From Planctomycetota bacterium (lineage in GTDB: Bacteria; Planctomycetota; J058): a stretch of 64,000 nt of DNA. Within the stretch, counting starts at the first letter, position 1; every line of letters begins with the position of its first letter. The position numbers and the translations under genes were made by a program. The notes under the pieces were generated by a model. It did not search any database. It was not told the DNA's origin and saw only the letters and a program-made list of their open reading frames with translations. The stretch spans positions 124,001-188,000 of the forward strand of contig JAMLIC010000011.1 in assembly GCA_023954375.1 (NCBI GenBank). The letters run 5' to 3'. Shown in pieces: positions 16,644 to 25,464 of this stretch.

Positions 16644-16659
16644 CGCGGCCCGGCTACGG

Positions 16660-18813
16660 CTACGGCGCCTTCTCCGCCGCCCGCCGGGCCAGCGCCAGGA
16701 CGCGGGCCACGACCTCGATCGTCTCGGGGTCGGCTGCGGGCTCGAACGGCAGGCCGACGACCCGCGCGTCGGCGTCGGACCCCAGCTCCTCCTCGACCTT
16801 CCACAGCGGCAGGTGGTCCTTGGCGGCGCCCTCGTGCACGAGGCCCGTGCCGAGCTCGACCACGCGCGCGCCGGCGATCGCGAAGCGGTCCTCGAGGCGC
16901 AGCGTCAGGCCCTCGCGCCGGGCGAGGGCGGCGAGGAGCCCCTTGCGCACGGCGACGACCGCCGGGCTGGCCTGGCGGTAGCGCAGCACGACCTCGCGCC
17001 AGGCCTCCTTCTCGTCCTTCCACTTGCGCTGCTGCCAGGTGCGCAGGAACAGCTCGTCGACGCCCGCGAGGCCGTCGGTGAGCGCCTCGAGGTCGCGCAC
17101 GACCTCGGCCAGCGCCACCCGCGCGTCGTCGGGCGGGAGGTCGCCCGGGAGCCACTCGACCGCGGCGAGGCACACGCGCGGCGCGGCCTCGGGCGGCGGC
17201 GGCCGCTTCGGTCCCCGGCGCCGGGGGCGCGGCCCGTCGTCGTCGTCGTCCTTCGTGCGGCGCGTCGGCGCGACCTTCTTCACCACGAGCGGGACGTCGT
17301 CGACGACCAGGCGCGCGCGCGCCGGCCCGAAGGCCCGCTCGAGCTCCCAGGGGGGCGAGCCCTGCAAGGGGAACCCCCTCCAGCCGCCCTCGCGGGCCAC
17401 GTCGCCGAGGGTCTGCTTGTGCGCCTCGCGGCCGACGAAGCGCCGGAGGTCGTCGGCGCTCGCCGGCGCCACGGCCCGGTGGAGCTGCGGGAAGGCCGCG
17501 ACGAGCCGGCGCTCGCCCGCGGCGGCGAGCTCGATCGCCCGCTCGCGCCAGAGCTCCAGCTCGTCCTCGGCCAGGAGGACCGGGTGGACGAGGCCGACGC
17601 GCGCGCCGGGCGCGTCGAGGTCGAGCGCCTCGCCGAACAGGTCCTCCGGCCCCGCGGGGCCGAGCGCGAAGGCGCGCGCGCCGGCCGGGCCGCGGAGCTC
17701 CCACACGACCCGCGGCGCCAGCTCGGCCCAGAGCGGGTGCTCGCCCTGGAAGATCGCCCGCCACACGGTCACGGCCCAGGAGCGGCGCGAGACCATCGCC
17801 GCCTCGAGGCGGCGCGCGAGCTCGCCGCGGGCGGCCTCGAGCTCGCGCGTGGCCGCCTCGACCACCCGCGCGTCGGGGCCCGGCAGCGCCCCCGCCGGCT
17901 CGCGCGCCACCTCGCCGGCGGCGTCCACCCACAGGAGCGCGTCGCCCTCGTCGAGCGCCACGCGCGCGCGCCCGTCGGGGTCGAGGCCGCCCGTGCGCGC
18001 CGAGAGCTCGGCCAGCTCCTCGGGGCCGACGCCGGCGTCGCGCGCGGCCTGCTCGAGGGCGGCCTCGAGCCGCGCCCGCACCTTCGGCCGCTCGACGGCG
18101 CGCAGGAGGGGCCCGATCAGGCGCAGGCGCGCGAACGGGGGCGCCGCCGCGAGGGCCTCGAGCGCCTCGAGCGCCAGGTGGGGCTCGTCCTTGCCGGCCC
18201 GCCGCGCCTCGGCGGCGACGACCTGCGCCAGGGTCGCGTGGAGCGGGGGGTCGTCGGGGACCATGCGCGCCAGCGCCCGGAGCGCGCCGCGCGCCAGCGC
18301 CACCGACGTCCGGTCGCGCCGCCGCGCCGGCGCCTGCAGGCGCAGCCGCACGACGTCGCGCAGCGCCTCGCACAGCGGCTCGACGCCGGTCGCCAGGGCC
18401 ACGTCGGTCGGGTCCCAGGGCACGTCGAGGAGGAGCGCGCGCAGGAGCTCGACCAGCCGGCCCGGCGCGCCGGCCACGCGGTCGAGGGCGGTCGCCTGGC
18501 GCACCGCGCACCAGGCCTCGCGCGCCTGCCCCAGCTCACGCAGCGCCTCGGCGAACGACGCCGCGAGGTCGTCCCCGGCCGCGAGGTCGAGCGTCGGCGC
18601 GGCGAGGGGCAGGTCGTGCAGGCGCGCGGCGAGGAGCCCGACCACCCGCGGCCGCTCCTGCGCCGGCGCGGCGCGCGCGGCGCGGAACAGCGCGGGCAGG
18701 GCGCCCCGCGGCGGGTCGGCGAGCGTCTCGGGCAGCTCCGCCGGCCGCTCGGCCAGGGCGGAGAGCTGCCGCTCGAGCTCGCGGCGGGCCTTGTCGTCTG
18801 CCTCGTTCGTCAC
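16660..18813 (-). CDS. DUF4132-domain protein
   Basis: A 717-residue cytoplasmic-looking protein without signal peptide. Residues 1-300 are alanine/leucine-rich helices, perhaps HEAT-like. From about residue 345 a DUF4132 core is recognisable: VSRRSWAVTVWRAIFQG, LAPRVVWELRGPAGARAFAL, ARVGLVHPVLLAEDELELWRERAIE, FPQLHRAVAP and GWRGFPLQGSPPWELERAFG. An acidic/basic linker (DDDDDGPRPRRRGPKRPPPP) follows, then a helical end. The molecular function of DUF4132 is not known to me; it occurs in multi-gene predatory or conflict contexts and next to WGR-domain proteins. The island ends 17 bp past its stop. The stop looks natural, but the C-terminal tail could have been altered by the insertion. Confidence 0.7.
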   Translation of the reverse strand: MTNEADDKARRELERQLSALAERPAELPETLADPPRGALPALFRAARAAPAQERPRVVGLLAARLHDLPLAAPTLDLAAGDDLAASFAEALRELGQAREAWCAVRQATALDRVAGAPGRLVELLRALLLDVPWDPTDVALATGVEPLCEALRDVVRLRLQAPARRRDRTSVALARGALRALARMVPDDPPLHATLAQVVAAEARRAGKDEPHLALEALEALAAAPPFARLRLIGPLLRAVERPKVRARLEAALEQAARDAGVGPEELAELSARTGGLDPDGRARVALDEGDALLWVDAAGEVAREPAGALPGPDARVVEAATRELEAARGELARRLEAAMVSRRSWAVTVWRAIFQGEHPLWAELAPRVVWELRGPAGARAFALGPAGPEDLFGEALDLDAPGARVGLVHPVLLAEDELELWRERAIELAAAGERRLVAAFPQLHRAVAPASADDLRRFVGREAHKQTLGDVAREGGWRGFPLQGSPPWELERAFGPARARLVVDDVPLVVKKVAPTRRTKDDDDDGPRPRRRGPKRPPPPEAAPRVCLAAVEWLPGDLPPDDARVALAEVVRDLEALTDGLAGVDELFLRTWQQRKWKDEKEAWREVVLRYRQASPAVVAVRKGLLAALARREGLTLRLEDRFAIAGARVVELGTGLVHEGAAKDHLPLWKVEEELGSDADARVVGLPFEPAADPETIEVVARVLALARRAAEKAP

Positions 18814-18819
18814 CGGGGA

Positions 18820-19911
18820 TTAGTAGAGGACCTCCACGCGAGCCGTCACGCGCTCCACGCCCGGCACCGCGCGCGCGACCTCGAGCGCCCGGGCGAGGAG
18901 GGCGGGGTCGCGCACGCGGCCGCGCAGGGTCACGGCGCGCGACGGGCTGACGTCCACCCACAGCCGCACGCCGTGCGCCTCCAGGGCGCGGATGATCGTC
19001 CACTTGAGCCGCTCGGTCGCCGCGCGCGCGCCGCCCTTGGCGCAGGCGGTCACCCACAGGTCGCGCAGGAGCGCGGCGCCGCGCTGCATGCGCGCCGCGA
19101 CGAACTCGCGCCCGGCCTCGCCGGCGGGGGTGGCCTCGTTGCCCTCGGCGAAGGCGCCCCGCTTGTCGAGGCGGTAGAGGTCGGGGACGAGGCGGTTCGA
19201 CTCGAGGACGAGGTCCCAGATCGCGCGCACGTAGTCGAGGTCGTCGCGGGCGGGCGGGAGCGGCGGCACGACGAGGCGGTCGCCCAGGCGGGACACGAAG
19301 TCGCTCTCGAAGCGGGCGTGCGTCCCCTTGTCGGTGGCGAAGCCCTCGGGGTTGTCGCCGACCCAGCCGTTGTAGTGGATCGTCGTGTGGTGCGGGTTGG
19401 CGAGGTCGGCCACGTAGTGCCCGAGCACGCCGGCCGCGTAGACGAGGCCCTCCTCCGCCTGGCGGCGCCGCGCGGCGGCGTCGGGGTGGGCGGGGTCGAT
19501 CGTCTCGAGGGCCACGATCGCCGCCTCGATCCGCTGGCACAGCTCGACGACGCGGTAGGGCGCGAAGCCGACCTTCTCCGGGTCCTGCCCCTCGGCGACG
19601 AGGCGCCGCGCGTACTCGTGGCGGTTGGCCGGCGGGCGCGCCGGGTCGATCCCCTTGGCGATCTCGAGGTCGATGAAGTGGTCGGGGGCGAGCCCCTTCG
19701 ACATGGCCTCGAGCGCCGAGATCCGCCAGCGGTCGGGCTCGGGGCCGAGGTAGGTGAGGCGCGCCACGTTCTCGCGCAGGAGCGCCGGGGCCCCGGCCGG
19801 GAGGCCGCGGGCGGCCGCCTCGCTGACGAGCTCGTGGCCCCGGTCGCCCCAGGCGCGGGCGGGCGACGCAGCGGCCAGGAGGAGCAGGGCACAGGAGAGG
19901 ACGCGGCGCAT
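18820..19911 (-). CDS. Secreted S1/P1-nuclease-like zinc phosphoesterase with C-terminal BON domain
   Basis: A 363-residue protein with a signal peptide (residues 1-20) and a mature N-terminus beginning WGDRGHELVSEAA. S1/P1 nucleases use this same N-terminal Trp and the Trp-Gly-x2-Gly-His start to hold the zinc cluster. Other candidate ligands are PDHFIDLE (near 77), GHYVADLANPHHTT (near 165) and THARFESDF. The last 50 residues (SRAVTLRGRVRDPALLARALEVARAVPGVERVTARVEV) form a BON-like alpha/beta module that binds membranes or lipids. A nuclease or a zinc phospholipase C role are both possible. It is encoded 6 bp upstream of the DUF4132 start, so the two are likely one operon. Confidence 0.7.
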   Translation of the reverse strand: MRRVLSCALLLLAAASPARAWGDRGHELVSEAAARGLPAGAPALLRENVARLTYLGPEPDRWRISALEAMSKGLAPDHFIDLEIAKGIDPARPPANRHEYARRLVAEGQDPEKVGFAPYRVVELCQRIEAAIVALETIDPAHPDAAARRRQAEEGLVYAAGVLGHYVADLANPHHTTIHYNGWVGDNPEGFATDKGTHARFESDFVSRLGDRLVVPPLPPARDDLDYVRAIWDLVLESNRLVPDLYRLDKRGAFAEGNEATPAGEAGREFVAARMQRGAALLRDLWVTACAKGGARAATERLKWTIIRALEAHGVRLWVDVSPSRAVTLRGRVRDPALLARALEVARAVPGVERVTARVEVLY

Positions 19912-20041
19912 GGGACCACCTCGGTGGCGAGCAGGGTAACCGATGGGCCCGGCGACCCGGGGCGCACCGGGCGGGCCGTTCGAGGTCTGGCGCGCCGCGC
20001 GCGTCAGCGCTGTCCCGTCCGGCGAAAGAGGAGGAGAGACG

Positions 20042-21232
20042 GTGATCGAGCAGGCACGAGGTGGGTCTTCTCACGCAACCCGGGGGCAGTCACGACGTGC
20101 GGCTGGCGCGGCCGAGGGCGCGGCCCCGCGCGGCGGCGTGACGGCGCGCCCCGCCGTGCGCACGCAGCGACCGAGCGTCGCTCACGACGTCGGGCCGCCG
20201 CCAGGGCCGCCCCGCGCTGCGGGGACGCGTCGGGTCCGGCTCGCGGACGAGCCGTCGAGCGCGGCTCCGCACGCGTTCGGCGGTCCGGAGTCCGCCTTCG
20301 ACGCCGAGGCCCTCGCCCGGCGCGACGCGCGCGCCTGGCAGGACGCGCTCGTCCTGGCGGCGCCGCCGCGGCGCACCGGGGCCAACGACGCCGGGCTCCT
20401 GCTGCTGCTCCTCCTGCTCGCGCTCGGCGCGTGGCGCTTCACCGCGACGCCACCCGCGCCCGTCGACGTGCGGGCCGCCGCGTCGTCCGCGCCGCGCTCC
20501 GGCCCGGGAGAGGTGGAGCAGGCGGTCGCGCCCGTCACTCGCCCTGATGCCGCGTCCCCGCATGGACTGCTCGCGGCCGGCGGCCTCGCGGCGCTCGCGG
20601 CGGCGGGCTTCGCCCTGCTCCGGACCCAGGCCGGCGCCGGCCTGGCCTTCGCCGGCGCGGCGGCGCTCGCCGGGCTGCTGATCGGGCGCCCGCCGGACGC
20701 CCCGACCGCGGCGCTGACCCTGGCGACCGTCGGCTTCGTGCTCGTCGCGTCGCGCGGCGCGGCGCTCGCCTGGGAGGTCGGCGCGTCGGCTGCGCTCGTG
20801 GCGGTCGCGTCGGTCACGACCCCGGCCGTGGGCGCCGCGCTGCTGGGGGCCTGGGCCGTCGAGGCCGCGGTCGCGGCCCGGGGCCCGGCCGCGCTGGCGC
20901 GCGGCGCCCTGGCCCTCGCGCCCCTCCTGCTCGCGCAGGCGGGCGCGCCCGTCTGGGCCGGCGAGGGCGTCCTCGCCGCGCCGGGGCTGCCCGGCGGCGC
21001 CGTGCTGCTCCTCGCCGCGCCGGGCGCCGTCGTGCTCTGCGCGCGCGGCGCGTGGGTGGCGGGCCTGGCGCCCTTGCTGCTCCTCGTCGCCGGCGCGCCC
21101 GGGGCTGGCCCGGCGCTCGCGAGCCCCTTCCTCGCGCTCGCCGTCGTGGCCGGGCTCGACGCGGGCGGGCGGGCCCTGCGGGGCCGCGCCCGCGTCGGTC
21201 CGGTCGGCGCGAGGCCGCTCGTCCCGTGCTGA
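20042..21232 (+). CDS. Alanine-rich multi-pass membrane protein, unknown
   Basis: A 396-residue protein from the GTG at 20042 behind a strong GAGGAGGAG sequence; longer frames upstream lack such a site. Residues 1-110 are low-complexity and polar. A single strong helix follows at about 118-130 (AGLLLLLLLLALGAWRF), then from residue 175 a hydrophobic block with roughly eight helices made almost wholly of Ala, Leu, Gly and Val. I recognise no family. The pattern resembles membrane components of multi-protein complexes more than a transporter. There is no operon partner on this strand. Confidence 0.55.
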   Translation: MIEQARGGSSHATRGQSRRAAGAAEGAAPRGGVTARPAVRTQRPSVAHDVGPPPGPPRAAGTRRVRLADEPSSAAPHAFGGPESAFDAEALARRDARAWQDALVLAAPPRRTGANDAGLLLLLLLLALGAWRFTATPPAPVDVRAAASSAPRSGPGEVEQAVAPVTRPDAASPHGLLAAGGLAALAAAGFALLRTQAGAGLAFAGAAALAGLLIGRPPDAPTAALTLATVGFVLVASRGAALAWEVGASAALVAVASVTTPAVGAALLGAWAVEAAVAARGPAALARGALALAPLLLAQAGAPVWAGEGVLAAPGLPGGAVLLLAAPGAVVLCARGAWVAGLAPLLLLVAGAPGAGPALASPFLALAVVAGLDAGGRALRGRARVGPVGARPLVPC

Positions 21233-21242
21233 ACGGCCGAGA

Positions 21243-21962
21243 TCAACCCTTCCGGCGGCGGGTCGGCGTCGAGCGCCGCGCCGGCGGGCGCGGCGGCGCT
21301 GGCGGCGGCGTCTTCGCCTCCTTCACGCGTCGTCGATAGGTCGTCAGCATCTCGGGGTGCATGAGCGCGAGCGAGCGCTCGGCCTTCTTCAGGTCGGCGC
21401 GGCCGCTCTGCACGATCGAGGCGAAGTCGCCCAGGTGCCTGGGCTGGTTCGAGTAGAGGTAGAGCAGCAGCAGGTGCTCGAGGCTGGCCACGGGCGCGGC
21501 GGCGCCGAACACGGCCGTCGGCTGCGCCTCGCCGATGACCGTGGCCTCGGGGTCTCCGGCGGCCACGAGCAGGTCGACCTCCACGTCGGTGGCCGGGTCG
21601 ACGAAGACGATCATGGGCTCCGGCGCGCCGTCGTCGTCGTGCGTCGGCGTCGACGCGCGGAGCCCCGCGTCCCGCAGGGCGTCGATCGCGACGTCGGCGT
21701 CGTCCACGAGGACGACGAGGTCCAGGTCCCGCGACATGCGCGGCAACCCGCGCACGGCGAGGGCCGTGGCGCCGATCACGCTGAAGGGCACGCGGCAGCC
21801 GCGCATGGCGCGCAGCGCCTTGCGCACGGTGCGCGCGAGGCCGGTCCGCTTGCCTGTCACGGGGTCGGTTTCCAGCAGGTCCACGGCGTCGATGATAGCG
21901 CGCCAGCCCCCGCCGGTCCGCTCACGCTCGGCCGGGGCCAGGGCGTGCGCTCCGGGATTCAC
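21243..21962 (-). CDS. Nucleotidyltransferase-fold protein
   Basis: A 239-residue protein starting at the GTG at 21962, which overlaps the stop of the amidase gene by 4 bp. Residues 50-110 show a nucleotidyltransferase pattern: VPFSVIGATALAVRGLPRMSRDLDLVVLVDDAD, the G-x(5)-G-x2-R-x-(S/T)-x-D-x-D signature with both Asp present. Later segments (IVFVDPATDVEVDLLV; ASLEHLLLLYLYSNQPRHLGDFASIV) match AbiEii/DUF6036-like proteins used in type IV toxin-antitoxin systems. No partner regulator lies beside it. The C-terminus is a basic proline-rich tail. Its role downstream of a cell-wall amidase is unclear. Confidence 0.65.
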   Translation of the reverse strand: MNPGAHALAPAERERTGGGWRAIIDAVDLLETDPVTGKRTGLARTVRKALRAMRGCRVPFSVIGATALAVRGLPRMSRDLDLVVLVDDADVAIDALRDAGLRASTPTHDDDGAPEPMIVFVDPATDVEVDLLVAAGDPEATVIGEAQPTAVFGAAAPVASLEHLLLLYLYSNQPRHLGDFASIVQSGRADLKKAERSLALMHPEMLTTYRRRVKEAKTPPPAPPRPPARRSTPTRRRKG

Positions 21963-23827
21963 CGCGCCGTGCCGACCCCCGTCACCGTGTCCCCGCTCGT
22001 CCCGAGCGAGAGGCCCACGAGGTCGATCCCGGGCGGCGTCGGCAGCGGGACGCCCGCGAGCGCGCCGAGGGCGGCGTCGCGCAGGGCCGGGGCCAGGGCG
22101 TGCGCCAGGCGGTCGAGCCCGGCGGCCTGGCCCGGGGCGACGTCGGCGCGCACCTCGCCCGGGCCGGCGGTGGCCAGGCGGGCGGTGGGGCCGTGGCCCT
22201 CGACCCACGCCGGCGCGTCGAGCGCGAGCGTCACCACGCCCAGCGGGGTCGTGCCGCCGGCGTCGATCCGGTCGAGCCGCGCCTCGAGGGCGCCGACGCG
22301 CAGGGCGAGCTCGCCGCGCGGCAGGACGCGGGCCGTGGGCGGCAGGGCGGGGGTGAGCTCGATCGCCAGGCTGCTGCCCGGCGGGAGGAGGGCCCCGAGG
22401 GCGGGGTCCTGGGCGACGAGCGCATCGCGGTCGAGCGTACCGGTCGTGCCGGGCGCCAGCAGCGCCAGCGACGACGGGGTCAGGCGCAGGTCGAGCGCGC
22501 CGCCGCGCCAGGCGGCCTGGAGCGAGCGGTTGAGCAGGTCCTGGTGGACGGCGAGCCCGACGTTGCCCGCGGCGTTGCCGGTGGGCTGCGACGCGGCCGC
22601 GCGCGGGGTGCCGAGGACGACCGAGCTCGCCAGGCGCCCGGGGAGCGGGGTGCGCGGGGCCACGTTGACGTCGAGCTCGACGCGCGACACACCGCCGCTC
22701 GTCGTCACGGGGCGGGGCGACCAGGCGACCGCCAGCTCGCGGCCGTTGCCCAGCGTGACCGTCTGCGTCGACGGCCGCGGGCTCGTGGTCGTCGTCGCGC
22801 CCGTGCCGCGCACCAGCGTCATGAAGCGGTCCCAGTCGAAGAAGCGGCCGGGGTCGCTCTTGTGGCTCGCGACCTCGCTGTGGGCGAGGATGTGGGCGCG
22901 GGTCTTGGGGATCCCGTAGCGGTCGCACAGGGCGCGCGTGAGCTGCGCCAGGACGCGGTACTGCGTGTCCGTCCAGTTGTTGCGCCCGGCCCAGCCCTCG
23001 TTCTCGATGCCGATCGACTGCTCGTTGTAGTTGCCCGCGTGCCAGGCGCGGTCCTCGTCACGGACCATCTGCGTGACGCGGCCCGCGTGGCTGAGGACGT
23101 AGTGCGCCGACACGCGCGAGGCCGGGTTCTGGAACCAGGAGATGCAGCCCGCCTCGCTGCCCTCGATCGTGTGGATGATGATGTAGCGGATCGTGCGCCC
23201 GCTGCGGCGGGTGTAGTTGCCCGAGTGGGCCGCGATGAACCGCGTCGGCGGCATGCCGTTGGGCACGGCGCTCGCGCCGCCGCTGGTCGTCTGGGTCTGG
23301 AAGTTGGCCACGAGGGGCGCGGCGGCGCCGGCCAGCGCCACCTCGGCCCCGCGCGCGATCGCCTGGTCGGCGGGGCGGAGCGGCCCGCCCAGGACCGAGA
23401 CGTGGCGCTCGGTGCGGCCGCCGCGGGCGTCCCAGGCCTCGACGACGAGGGTGTTCACGCCCGGCTCCACCGGCGCGCTCGCCTGGAAGGGGCCCGGGCC
23501 GGCGGCGACGTCCACGCCGTTGACCGCCACGCGGACGACGCCGTGCCCGTCGTCGACGACCACGCCCTCGACCAGGACCGAGGCGCCCGTGACCGCGGCG
23601 GCGCTCCGGGGCGAAATGACCTCGACCTGCGGGCCAGGGGGCGCGGCGACCGCGCCGGCGGCCGTCGAGCCCTTGCCGCCGCCCCCCCCGCCGCCCCCGC
23701 CGCCGCAGCCGGGCAGGATGAGGGTCGCCGGGGCGGCCAGGGCCACGGCCGCGAGGAGGGAGAGGGCCGTGGAGCGGTGGCCCATCCGCACGTAGGTGCC
23801 GTCGTGGAGCATGGTGCGGCCTGCCAT
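21959..23827 (-). CDS. Peptidoglycan-recognition/N-acetylmuramoyl-L-alanine amidase lipoprotein
   Basis: 622 residues from the ATG at 23827; the ATG at 23785 (MGHRSTALSLL) gives a better signal sequence. A lipobox (LILPGC) is followed by ten glycines, so the protein is probably membrane-anchored. Next comes a small Ig-like domain (EVISPRSAAAVTGASVLVEGVV...VNTLVVEAWDARG). The Amidase_2/PGRP domain follows, with zinc ligands in IIHTIEGSE, RAWHAGNYN and AHSEVASHKSDPGRFFDW. It cleaves the bond between MurNAc and the stem peptide. The C-terminal 250 residues are a beta-rich region of unknown type (REVELDVN-like, ALPPTARVLPRGELALRVGAL). Regulation is not apparent. Confidence 0.82.
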   Translation of the reverse strand: MAGRTMLHDGTYVRMGHRSTALSLLAAVALAAPATLILPGCGGGGGGGGGGKGSTAAGAVAAPPGPQVEVISPRSAAAVTGASVLVEGVVVDDGHGVVRVAVNGVDVAAGPGPFQASAPVEPGVNTLVVEAWDARGGRTERHVSVLGGPLRPADQAIARGAEVALAGAAAPLVANFQTQTTSGGASAVPNGMPPTRFIAAHSGNYTRRSGRTIRYIIIHTIEGSEAGCISWFQNPASRVSAHYVLSHAGRVTQMVRDEDRAWHAGNYNEQSIGIENEGWAGRNNWTDTQYRVLAQLTRALCDRYGIPKTRAHILAHSEVASHKSDPGRFFDWDRFMTLVRGTGATTTTSPRPSTQTVTLGNGRELAVAWSPRPVTTSGGVSRVELDVNVAPRTPLPGRLASSVVLGTPRAAASQPTGNAAGNVGLAVHQDLLNRSLQAAWRGGALDLRLTPSSLALLAPGTTGTLDRDALVAQDPALGALLPPGSSLAIELTPALPPTARVLPRGELALRVGALEARLDRIDAGGTTPLGVVTLALDAPAWVEGHGPTARLATAGPGEVRADVAPGQAAGLDRLAHALAPALRDAALGALAGVPLPTPPGIDLVGLSLGTSGDTVTGVGTAR

Positions 23828-24005
23828 GGCAAAGCGCGCGCCACGACCCCGCGACGGCCTAACCCGTTATGCCGCAGCCGCCTGAAGAGACGAGGGGCCC
23901 TCGCCTGCAAGCGGGCTGAAAAGAGACGGATTCGATCCGCGGGAAATCGTCGCGCGGGTGGATCCGGACGGCGTCAGCGCCGAGGACGCCGCCGGGCGGA
24001 CGCGG

Positions 24006-25151
24006 TCAGCCCGGGAGCTGCGCCTCGAGCTCCTGGATGCGCCGCTTGAGCTCGTCCTCGATCTCGATCTGCTCCATCGAGATCTCGTCGATCTCCTGCA
24101 CGACCTTGCGGTGCTCCTCGCGCCAGTGCTCGGCCTCGCCGCGGGCCTCCTCGAGCGCCTTGGTGAGCCGCTCGATCTCGCTCTCGCCGGTGCTCGCCGC
24201 CTGCTGGGCGCGCAGCTCCTGCAGGGCGTCGTCGGTCCGCTTCTCGGCCTCGAGGGCGCGGGCGCGGGCCTCCTCGAGCTCCTGCTCGAGGCGGTCGCCG
24301 CGCTCGCGGGCGGCCGCCAGCGCGTCGTCGCCCGAGGCGGCCGCGGTCGCGGCGGCGCGCGCCTCCTCGAGGGCCCGCTTCAGCTCGTCGATCTCGGCCT
24401 GGAGCTTCTCGCGGGCGCGCGCGACCTCCTTCTTGGCCTGCTCCGAGCGCTCCTTCAGGCGCCCCTCGAGGTCGACCGCCTTGGCCTCGGCCGTCTGCGC
24501 CCTCGTCTCGAGCTCGACCACGCGCGACGCGTGCTCGCGCCGGAGCTTCTCCAGGGCGCCGTCGTCCGCCTTCGGCGCCTGGGCGCGCGCCTGCGCGAGC
24601 TCGCGCTCGAGCTCGCGCACGCGCTGCTCGAGCTGCCCCGCCTTCGCCGCGTCGCCGAGCGGCGTGCCGCGCGGGACGTCGAGGAACCGCTCCAGCGCCT
24701 CGCGCATGCGCCGCTCGTCGCGCAGCTGGACCTGGAGCAGCCCCGCCTCGGCGCCCTCCGGCGGGCCCTCGAGGGCGCGGTCCCACCAGGGCTGCTCCGC
24801 CGCGGGCGCGGCCTGCGTCGTCGGCGCGGGGGTCGGCGCCGCCGCGGCCGAGGCGGCCGCGCCGGCGACGGCGAACTTCACCTTGGTCTTGCCGAAGTAG
24901 ATGACGTCGTTGGCGCGCAGCTCGCGCCGCTTGACCTTCTCGCCGTTGACCCACGTGCCGTTCGACGAGCCCGCGTCCTCGAGGAAGAACCGCTCGCCCT
25001 CGCGGGTGATCCGCGCGTGGTTCCACGAGATCCAGGGGTCCCGGATCGAGAGCTTGGCGGTCTTGCGGTTGCCGACGTCGACGACCTCGTCGGCCTCGAT
25101 GTCGAGGACGAACCCCTGCCGCTTGCCACTCAGGACCTGGAGCTGCGCCAT
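24006..25151 (-). CDS. FHA-domain protein with long coiled coil
   Basis: 381 residues from the ATG at 25151 (MAQLQVLSGKRQGF); an ATG at 25199 would add 16. Residues 1-95 are a complete FHA domain: Arg/Ser and His in ISWNHARITREGERFFLEDAGSSNGTWVNGEKV. It should read phosphothreonine peptides. Residues 165-381 are one nearly continuous charged coiled coil (LEQRVRELERELAQ, EKLQAEIDELKRALEEA, ELKRRIQELEAQLPG). This is a scaffold layout: phospho-reader plus oligomeriser. It has a divergent promoter shared with the LolA-like gene (25227-25254). Confidence 0.85.
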   Translation of the reverse strand: MAQLQVLSGKRQGFVLDIEADEVVDVGNRKTAKLSIRDPWISWNHARITREGERFFLEDAGSSNGTWVNGEKVKRRELRANDVIYFGKTKVKFAVAGAAASAAAAPTPAPTTQAAPAAEQPWWDRALEGPPEGAEAGLLQVQLRDERRMREALERFLDVPRGTPLGDAAKAGQLEQRVRELERELAQARAQAPKADDGALEKLRREHASRVVELETRAQTAEAKAVDLEGRLKERSEQAKKEVARAREKLQAEIDELKRALEEARAAATAAASGDDALAAARERGDRLEQELEEARARALEAEKRTDDALQELRAQQAASTGESEIERLTKALEEARGEAEHWREEHRKVVQEIDEISMEQIEIEDELKRRIQELEAQLPG

Positions 25152-25226
25152 CCCTCGAGCCGACCCCCCGGCCGCGCCGGGGCGCGACGCGTAGGTCATA
25201 GCTCACGCGTCGGCGACTTCGCAAGC

Positions 25227-25254
25227 ATAGCGTGACCGACGGCTGCGGCCGCGG
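25227..25254 (-). promoter_or_regulatory. Promoter element, left arm of a 28-bp perfect inverted repeat
   Basis: On the minus strand this reads CCGCGGCCGCAGCCGTCGGT then CACGCTAT, followed by GC to give TATGCT, a good -10. The identical 28 bases recur on the plus strand at 25497-25524. The conserved upstream block directly before each -10 suggests a shared activator or sigma factor site. It would drive the FHA coiled-coil gene. Confidence 0.55.
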
Positions 25255-25433
25255 ATGCCGCTCCGGCCCGCTCGATCCGGGTCGAGGGCCGAGGCGTCGT
25301 GCCCCGAGTCCCCTCCGAGGACCCCTCACCGCGCCTTCGCAGCGAGAGCCCCAGGCGAGGCGGAGGAGGGCGAGGTGATGCTGCGCGAAGGCGAGGGAAG
25401 GCGGCCCCCCGGCCGCCGACCGAGCCTGAGCGG

Positions 25434-25464
25434 CCGGGGTGTCGCGCGAAGCGCGACACCCCGG
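25434..25464. terminator. Perfect 14-bp stem, 3-base loop hairpin
   Basis: CCGGGGTGTCGCGC, loop GAA, then GCGCGACACCCCGG. It lies between the divergent promoters within the 348-bp FHA/LolA-like spacer (25200-25547), which holds no gene. Its right arm begins a 24-base sequence repeated at 49453-49476, so it may be a dispersed palindromic repeat rather than a terminator. Confidence 0.55.

Larger units (their letters stand above)
6787..16645. mobile_element. Accessory island bounded by RHS direct repeats, carrying tyrosine recombinases
   Basis: Everything between the membrane-protein gene (start 6742) and the DUF4132 gene (stop 16660) looks foreign. It has direct RHS copies at both edges (6805-6879 and 16569-16643, 2 mismatches in 75), a lower-GC section (about 7860-10090), a Y1 transposase with REP-like repeats, an integrative-element ATPase, two tandem tyrosine recombinases and a PIN toxin pair. 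The flanking genes are ordinary and intact. The ends may have formed by recombination between RHS repeats or may be the true termini of an integrating element; the sequence alone does not decide. Confidence 0.65.
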
